Shown one piece after another: positions 12,744-16,745 of a stretch of 16,745 nt of DNA. A model generated the notes under the pieces. The model saw nothing but the letters and a program-made list of their open reading frames with translations, did no database searches and was not told where the DNA came from. This stretch comes from WYZ-LMO6 sp964509845 (GTDB lineage Archaea; Hadarchaeota; Hadarchaeia; Hadarchaeales; WYZ-LMO6), in NCBI GenBank assembly GCA_964509845.1, contig CAZDZG010000023.1:1-16745 (forward strand), given 5' to 3'. The position numbers and the translations under genes are program-made. Position 1 is the first letter of the stretch, and each line of letters starts with the position of its first letter.

Positions 12744-13610
12744 ATGGGCCTGAGGTACGTGGAGAGGCCCCAGGTGAGGAGGGTGCTCCCTAGGAGGAGG
12801 CCGGACTCCCACAAAGGGGAGAACGGGAGGGTGCTGGTGGTGGGGGGGAGCCTCAGGTACGTGGGGGCCCCTGCCCTGACCGCCCTCTCCGCCCTCAGGT
12901 CGGGGGTGGACCTGGTAACGGTGGCCTCCCCCGAGGAGACGGCCAAGCTCATCAACACCTTCTCCCCCGACCTGATCACCCTGAAGCTCCCGTGCAGGGA
13001 GCTGGGGCCGGAGGTCCTCCCCCACCTCCTGCCCGAGCTGGAAAGGTGCGATTCGCTGGTGGTGGGGCCGGGGCTGGGGGAGGGAACGGAGGAGGCGGTG
13101 GTGGCCCTGATGGAGGAAACGGGAAGGAAGTTTCCCTCCCTTCCCGTGCTCCTGGACGCGGACGCCCTCAGGGCGGTGAGGGGGAGGGAATGGAGGGGGA
13201 GAAGGGTGGTGCTCACCCCCCACGCGGGGGAGTTCAGGATGATCACGGGGAGGGAGGTTCCCGGGAGGCTGGAGGAGAGGGTGAGGGTGGTCTCGGAGGA
13301 GGCCAGGAGGCTGGGGTGCGTGATCCTGCTCAAGGGAAGGGTGGACGTGATCTCCTCCCCGAGGGGGGAGGTCGTGCTCAACCGCACCGGCAACCCTGGC
13401 ATGACGGTGGGGGGAACGGGGGATGTGCTGGCGGGGGTGGTGGGGGCCCTCCTGGCCCAGGGGCTGGACACCTTCGAGGCCTCCTGGGCGGGGGCCTACG
13501 TGAACGGGATGGCGGGGGACCTGTGCCTGAGGGAGAAGGGATACGGTTTCACCGCCTCGGATTTAATAGCCAAGCTCCCCTATGTTTTCAAGAGCCTGAG
13601 GGGGGAGTGA
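12744..13610 (+). CDS. nnrD: ADP/ATP-dependent (S)-NAD(P)H-hydrate dehydratase
   Basis: 288 residues, ribokinase-like fold. Removes the hydrate that forms spontaneously on NADH or NADPH, restoring usable cofactor. Motifs: HKGENGRVLVVGGS (23-36), VVGPGLGEGTEE (107-118), LLDADALRA (136-144), LTPHAGEF (157-164), ILLKGRVDVI (194-203) and the signature NRTGNPGMTVGGTGDVLAG (213-231) with the catalytic Asp227 in GTGD. The NAD(P)HX epimerase domain that is often fused in front is absent. The long open frame upstream is antisense to other genes and holds no family sequence. ATG at 12744 is chosen for the GGAGGAGGGG just upstream and the family N-terminus. L40e follows one base after its stop. Confidence 0.94.
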   Translation: MGLRYVERPQVRRVLPRRRPDSHKGENGRVLVVGGSLRYVGAPALTALSALRSGVDLVTVASPEETAKLINTFSPDLITLKLPCRELGPEVLPHLLPELERCDSLVVGPGLGEGTEEAVVALMEETGRKFPSLPVLLDADALRAVRGREWRGRRVVLTPHAGEFRMITGREVPGRLEERVRVVSEEARRLGCVILLKGRVDVISSPRGEVVLNRTGNPGMTVGGTGDVLAGVVGALLAQGLDTFEASWAGAYVNGMAGDLCLREKGYGFTASDLIAKLPYVFKSLRGE

Positions 13611-13611
13611 A

Positions 13612-13758
13612 GTGGCCAGGTTCGAGGTGGCGGAACGAAGGCTCTTCAACGTGAAGATATGCATGAGGTGCAACGCCCACAACGCCTGGAGGGCCACCAA
13701 GTGCCGCAAGTGCGGCTACACCAAGCTCAGGCCCAAGGCCAGGGAGAGGAGGGCCTGA
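13612..13758 (+). CDS. rpl40e: 50S ribosomal protein L40e
   Basis: 48 residues, too short for most gene finders. Sequence begins ARFEVAERRLFNVKICMRC and contains a zinc knuckle with CMRC (17-20) and CRKC (31-34), plus NAxNAWRATKCRKCGYTKLR, the L40e signature (the ribosomal half of the eukaryotic ubiquitin-L40 fusion). The GTG start is one base after the nnrD stop, with GGGGGGAG spanning the nnrD end as ribosome-binding site, so it is co-transcribed with nnrD. The TGA is directly followed by the S26e stop on the other strand. Confidence 0.92.
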   Translation: MARFEVAERRLFNVKICMRCNAHNAWRATKCRKCGYTKLRPKARERRA

Positions 13759-13980
13759 TCACAGGATCCCGCGGTGCTTGGCGCAGGAGATGCAGGCATA
13801 AGCCTTCCTGGGAGGGATGAAGACCCTCCTTTTGTCCAGCCCGGGGATCGCCTTGGCGTCCAGCCAGGAGCCCCTCTTGACGGGTACGGCCTTCACCCTG
13901 GGGGTCAGGCGTCCGCAGTAAACGCAGGGCACGGGCTGGCTCCGCCCCCCTACCGCGTAGTGCCCCCATTTCTTCCCCAT
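13759..13980 (-). CDS. rps26e: 30S ribosomal protein S26e
   Basis: 73 residues from the ATG at 13980, which has AAAGGAGATAGGT directly upstream. A longer reading from 14046 would run into the RNase P RNA and is rejected. The protein has the S26e layout: basic N-terminus (GKKWGHYAVGG), first zinc pair CVYCGRLTPRVKAV (17-30), and second pair YACISCAKHRGIL at the C-terminus. S26e lies near the mRNA exit channel of the small subunit and is found in eukaryotes and only part of the archaea, so it carries some phylogenetic signal. RNase P RNA lies 37 bases upstream on the same strand, so the two may share a transcript. The sequence is diverged, hence the lower certainty. Confidence 0.78.
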   Translation of the reverse strand: MGKKWGHYAVGGRSQPVPCVYCGRLTPRVKAVPVKRGSWLDAKAIPGLDKRRVFIPPRKAYACISCAKHRGIL

Positions 13981-14017
13981 ACCTATCTCCTTTGCCGCGT
14001 CCGGCATAAAAGGGAAA

Positions 14018-14327
14018 GGGGTGCCGGCGTCCTGGCCGTAATCCACCTTCTGTTCTAGGCAGCATCTGGCTTAGCGGGCCACCACCCGTCTCGAGCGGGT
14101 GCTCCTCGACGGAGGCTTGCCCTTGCATCCCGCGGATTGGCCGTTTCATCCCCCGGTTCCCTCTCGGCGTTCCCGCCCCATCCTCCTCGGGAGACCGGCG
14201 GGTGTCGTTTCTGTGCCAGGGTCGGGCCTCTCGGCCCAGTCCTCACGGACTCGCGGTACCCGCTTGATGGGTGGAATTTCCTCAGGCGTTACCGCCCGAC
14301 GGCTGCCCACCAGCTCGCCGGCACCCC
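14018..14327 (-). ncRNA. rnpB: RNase P RNA, archaeal type A
   Basis: The catalytic RNA that removes 5' leaders from tRNA precursors. Conserved blocks read on the minus strand: GAGGAAATTCCACC (14283-14270, CR-I), CAGAAACGAC (14213-14204, CR-II/III region), GATGAAACGGCC (14150-14139, CR-IV region) and AGCCAGATGCTGCC (14071-14058, CR-V), followed by AACAGAAGGTGGATTACGG near the 3' end. The ends are set by a perfect 12-bp P1 helix: GGGGTGCCGGCG at 14327-14316 pairs with CGCCGGCACCCC at 14029-14018. This makes about 310 nt, a normal size. A TATA region at 14345-14360 is at the right distance upstream. This fills most of the 435-base stretch without a protein gene (13981-14415). Confidence 0.93.
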
Positions 14328-14344
14328 AAAATTAACTGCTTTTT

Positions 14345-14360
14345 TAAGTAAATATCCCTC
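14345..14360. promoter_or_regulatory. Promoter core of RNase P RNA (TATA region), identical to the one at 4769-4784
   Basis: Plus-strand TAAGTAAATATCCCTC, read on the minus strand as GAGGGATATTTACTTA. The ATATTTA part is centred about 24-26 bp before the mapped P1 helix end at 14327, the classical archaeal TATA distance. All 16 bases match the element in the M50 protease/thrS gap, in the same orientation relative to the minus-strand gene. Confidence 0.68.
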
Positions 14361-14386
14361 CCCCTGGGGGGGTCCGGCCGCAACCC

Positions 14387-14394
14387 TTTTAAAG
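14387..14394 (+). promoter_or_regulatory. Candidate TATA box of acs
   Basis: CCCTTTTAAAGGAG contains TTTTAAAG centred 25-26 bp upstream of the acs ATG at 14416, which would make the acs mRNA leaderless. The AAAGGAG in the same stretch is too far (about 18 bases) to be a normal ribosome-binding site. Confidence 0.5.
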
Positions 14395-14415
14395 GAGTTC
14401 CCGGCAAAAGGGAAG

Positions 14416-16371
14416 ATGCCAGTCCGGTGGGTGGTGGAGGATCCCAAGGAGAAGAACGTGTGGTGGCCCTCGGAGGAGATGAGGCGGAGGGCCTGGGTGA
14501 GCGATCCCGGGATCTACGAGGAGGCGGCGAAGGATAGGGTGGCCTTCTGGGAGAGGCTGGCCGGGGAGGGACTGGAGTGGTTCAAGCGCTGGGAGAAGGT
14601 CTACGAGTGGAACCCCCCCTACGTGAAGTGGTTCATAGGAGGAAGGCTCAACGCCAGCTACAACGCGGTGGACAGGCATGTGAAGGCAGGGAAGGGGAAC
14701 AAGAGGGCGGTGATCTGGGTCCCCGAGCCTCCCCAGGAGGAGCCCAGGATCCTCACCTACAACGAGCTCTTCCTCCAGGTCAACAAGTTCGCCAACGTCC
14801 TGAAGAGCCTGGGGGTGAGGAGGGGGGACAGGGTGGGGATCTACCTCCCCATGATCCCAGAGCTCTACCCCGCCATCCTGGCCTGCTCCCGGATAGGGGC
14901 CCCCCACACCGTGGTCTTCTCGGCCTTCGCCCCCGATGCCCTCAGGGTGAGGCTGGAGGATTCGGAGGCCAGGGTGCTCATCACCTGCGATGGGTATTAC
15001 CGGAGGGGAAAGATGGTGGACCTGAAGGCCAATGCCGACGAGGCCATCAAGGGCACGAAGGTGGAGAAGATGGTGGTGGTGAGGAGGGCGGGGAACGAGG
15101 TAAGGATGGAGAGGGGCAGGGACTTCTGGTGGCACGAGCTCATGGAGGAGGCCGATCCCTGGTGCCCCCCCGAACACATGGACAGCGAGGACATGCTCTT
15201 CCTGCTCTACACCAGCGGGACCACGGGAAGGCCCAAGGGGGTGATCCACACCACCGGAGGCTACCTCACCCAGGCCTACTGGACGGCCAGGTGGGTCTTC
15301 GACCTGCACGATGACGACCTCCTCTGGTGCACCTCCGACATAGGATGGGTGACGGGCCACACCTACGCCTGCTACGGTCCCCTCCTGAACGGAGCCACCC
15401 TCCTGGTCTACGAGGGGGCCCCCGATTACCCGGCACCCGATCGCTACTGGGAGATCATAGAGAGGTTCAAGGTGACCATCTTCTACACCGCCCCCACCGC
15501 CATCAGGATGTTCGTGAGGTGGGGGGAGGAATGGGTGAAGAAGCACGACCTCAGCTCCCTGAGGCTGCTGGGAACGGTGGGGGAGCCCATAGACCGGGAG
15601 ACCTGGCTCTGGTACTTCCACCACGTGGGGGGAGGCAGGTGTCCCATCGTGGACACGTGGTGGCAGACGGAGACCGGCGGGGCCCTCCTCACGTCCTTGC
15701 CCGGAATAGGGCCCTTCATCCCCACGGTGGCGGGCAGGCCCTTCCCTGGGGTCCAGCTGGAGATCGTGGATGAGGAGGGGAACCCCGCGGACTCCGGTTA
15801 TCTGGTCCAGGTCCCGCCCCTTGCCCCTGGGATGCTGAGGGGGCTCTACAAGGCGGACGATAAGTACAGGGAGACTTACTGGCTCAGGTATAACTACCGC
15901 TATTACTTCCCCTCCGACGGGGCCGTCCGGACCCTCTACGGCTGCATAAGGGTGACGGGAAGGGTGGATGACGTGATGAAGGTGGCGGGGCACCGCCTCT
16001 CGACGGCCGAGATGGAGGACGTCCTCAACACCCACCCCTTCGTGACGGAGAGCGCCGTGGTGCCGAAGCCCCATGACCTGAAGGGGGAGGTTCCCGTGGC
16101 CTACGTGGTCCTGAAGGAGGGGAGGATCCCCTCCAGGGAGCTGGAGGCGGAGCTGAAGGCGCTGGTGAGGGAGAGGATAGGGCCCATAGCCGTCCCCGAG
16201 GAGATCCTGTTCGTTCCCGACCTCCCTAAGACCAGGAGCGGGAAGATCATGAGGAGGATCCTGAAGGCCCTGCTCATCAACGCTCCCGTGGGTGACACCA
16301 CCACCCTCCTGAACCCTGAGGCCGTGGAGACCCTCAAGCAGGTTCTTGCTTCGAGGAAGACCCAGGGCTGA
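14416..16371 (+). CDS. acs: Acetyl-CoA synthetase (AMP-forming)
   Basis: 651 residues, the standard length of ACS. Makes acetyl-CoA from acetate, ATP and CoA through acetyl-AMP. Motifs: N-terminal ACS domain (WFKRWEKVYEWNPPY near 55-69; LNASYNAVDRH 78-88), A3 loop LYTSGTTGRPKGV (264-276), SDIGWVTGHTY (307-317), A5 VDTWWQTETGG (412-422), A8 TGRVDDVMKVAGHRLSTAEME (514-534) and A10 PKTRSGKIMRRIL (604-616) with the catalytic Lys610. Trp415-Trp416 fit the small acetate or propionate pocket. The usual (S/T)GDG before A8 reads PSDG (499-502), keeping the ribose-binding Asp501. The frame is open far upstream through the RNase P gene, but ACS homology begins at this ATG, which also sits 26 bp after a TATA box. 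Confidence 0.95.
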   Translation: MPVRWVVEDPKEKNVWWPSEEMRRRAWVSDPGIYEEAAKDRVAFWERLAGEGLEWFKRWEKVYEWNPPYVKWFIGGRLNASYNAVDRHVKAGKGNKRAVIWVPEPPQEEPRILTYNELFLQVNKFANVLKSLGVRRGDRVGIYLPMIPELYPAILACSRIGAPHTVVFSAFAPDALRVRLEDSEARVLITCDGYYRRGKMVDLKANADEAIKGTKVEKMVVVRRAGNEVRMERGRDFWWHELMEEADPWCPPEHMDSEDMLFLLYTSGTTGRPKGVIHTTGGYLTQAYWTARWVFDLHDDDLLWCTSDIGWVTGHTYACYGPLLNGATLLVYEGAPDYPAPDRYWEIIERFKVTIFYTAPTAIRMFVRWGEEWVKKHDLSSLRLLGTVGEPIDRETWLWYFHHVGGGRCPIVDTWWQTETGGALLTSLPGIGPFIPTVAGRPFPGVQLEIVDEEGNPADSGYLVQVPPLAPGMLRGLYKADDKYRETYWLRYNYRYYFPSDGAVRTLYGCIRVTGRVDDVMKVAGHRLSTAEMEDVLNTHPFVTESAVVPKPHDLKGEVPVAYVVLKEGRIPSRELEAELKALVRERIGPIAVPEEILFVPDLPKTRSGKIMRRILKALLINAPVGDTTTLLNPEAVETLKQVLASRKTQG

Positions 16372-16373
16372 GC

Positions 16374-16380
16374 TTTTTTA
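16374..16380 (+). promoter_or_regulatory. T-tract after acs, probably both acs terminator and tRNA-His TATA element
   Basis: GCTTTTTTAGC starts one base after the acs stop. Six T followed by A is a suitable U-tract terminator for acs. The same stretch is centred about 25 bp before the tRNA-His 5' end, the standard TATA position. Dual use is inferred from distances. Confidence 0.5.
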
Positions 16381-16401
16381 GCTTCGCCTCAGAGAGGGGA
16401 T

Positions 16402-16473
16402 GGCCAGGGTGGTGTAGCGGCAGCATCCGGGACTGTGGATCCCGTGACCCGGGTTCAAATCCCGGCCCTGGCC
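16402..16473 (+). tRNA. tRNA-His (anticodon GTG)
   Basis: A full cloverleaf can be folded: acceptor GCCAGGG/CCCTGGC, D-arm with GG in the loop, anticodon stem CGGGA/TCCCG with loop CTGTGGA (anticodon 16435-16437), T-arm CCGGG-TTCAAAT-CCCGG. A G directly precedes the acceptor (16402) and the discriminator is C (16473), the G-1:C73 pair that identifies histidine tRNA. CCA is not encoded and no intron is seen. Confidence 0.95.
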
Positions 16474-16475
16474 CT

Positions 16476-16745
16476 CTAGGTGTAGACCTCCAGCACCTGA
16501 AGACCGCAGGTCCTGTCGTAGTACCTCACGTTCTTCCCCGTACGGTCCAGGTAGGAATAGGAGTACCTGATTCCCGAGCGGATGAGGGGCATGGAGTTGT
16601 CGGTCCCCCTTCCCCGGAAGGCGAAACCCAAAGGATCGTAGATCTCCACGTAAACGTTCTCCCCCGCCGCCGCGGCCCTCCTGAACCTGACGCTCACCAC
16701 CTTGGACCGTCCGTTGTCGCTCAGGAAGTTGCCCGCGTAGAGGAG
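16476..16745 (-). CDS. Unrecognised protein, C-terminal part, cut by the right window edge
   Basis: The frame is open from the window edge to the TAG-type stop at 16476-16478, giving the last 89 residues. It starts in the window as LLYAGNFLSDNGRSK and ends RTCGLQVLEVYT. It is rich in Tyr, Arg and small residues, with alternating hydrophobic patterns that suggest beta strands (NVYVEIYDPLGFAFRG; IRYSYSYLD), perhaps a beta-sandwich of an extracellular or structural protein. It contains a single Cys near the end. No transmembrane segment or known catalytic motif is visible in this part. It converges on tRNA-His with only two bases between. I do not recognise the family and cannot see its start. 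Confidence 0.7.
   Translation of the reverse strand, partial: LLYAGNFLSDNGRSKVVSVRFRRAAAAGENVYVEIYDPLGFAFRGRGTDNSMPLIRSGIRYSYSYLDRTGKNVRYYDRTCGLQVLEVYT

Noticed and set aside
13981..14046. N-terminal extension of S26e to an ATG at 14046
   Set aside because: It would overlap the RNase P RNA 3' end and adds non-family sequence; the ATG at 13980 has AAAGGAG upstream.
14137..14415. Upstream in-frame extension of the acs reading frame (93 extra codons)
   Set aside because: It runs antisense through the RNase P RNA, has no ACS-family sequence, and a TATA box sits just before the ATG at 14416.
1..16745. CRISPR arrays, insertion sequences, toxin-antitoxin or defence genes
   Set aside because: No regularly spaced repeats, transposase, recombinase or nuclease genes were seen other than the intein endonuclease domain.

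Overview
The window is a gene-dense stretch of an archaeal chromosome. The archaeal assignment rests on archaeal-type SRP54, the RNA polymerase subunit Rpo4, ribosomal proteins L21e, L40e and S26e, a threonyl-tRNA synthetase with the archaeal DTD-like editing domain, a type-A RNase P RNA, TATA-box promoters and a tRNA-His with an encoded G-1. The DNA is GC-rich and the coding strands are visibly purine-rich (GAG, AGG and GGG codons, Arg mostly as AGG). That fits a thermophile. The presence of S26e with the rest suggests a deep lineage such as a TACK or Hadarchaeota-like archaeon, but the sequence alone does not settle the phylum. TTG and GTG starts are common and gene junctions are extremely tight.

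Layout. (1) Positions 1-452: the start of a UPF0148 zinc-ribbon gene (minus strand, cut by the left edge), diverging from a UPF0147 gene. (2) Positions 4747-457, minus strand: a six-gene cluster with almost no spacers, running site-2-type membrane protease, thymidylate kinase, SRP54, L21e, Rpo4, DUF655. (3) Positions 4748-6636: a divergent promoter and ThrRS. (4) Positions 11406-6637, minus strand: a pyruvate (2-oxoacid):ferredoxin oxidoreductase operon in the order gamma, delta, alpha, beta, with overlapping stop/start codons. The delta subunit is an unusual fusion: a GltD-like Fe-S/FAD module, apparently without its NAD(P)H domain, sits inside PorD. The beta subunit carries a 348-residue intein exactly in the thiamine-diphosphate/Mg2+ binding motif. 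(5) Positions 12671-11460, minus strand: an acyl-CoA dehydrogenase whose usual catalytic Glu position holds Asp. (6) Positions 12744-13980: NAD(P)H-hydrate dehydratase and L40e on the plus strand, converging on S26e. (7) Positions 14018-14327, minus strand: RNase P RNA directly upstream of S26e. (8) Positions 14416-16371: an AMP-forming acetyl-CoA synthetase, followed by tRNA-His and the C-terminal end of an unrecognised gene running off the right edge.

Functionally, the left half is information processing and protein targeting (transcription, translation, SRP, membrane proteolysis). The middle and right form an acetyl-CoA-centred set: acetate activation by ACS, interconversion of pyruvate and acetyl-CoA by POR, acyl-CoA oxidation, and repair of hydrated nicotinamide cofactors. 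The most noteworthy items are the PorB intein at the active site, the flavin-containing PorD fusion lacking a pyridine-nucleotide domain, and an identical 16-bp promoter element shared by two divergent promoters about 9.6 kb apart.
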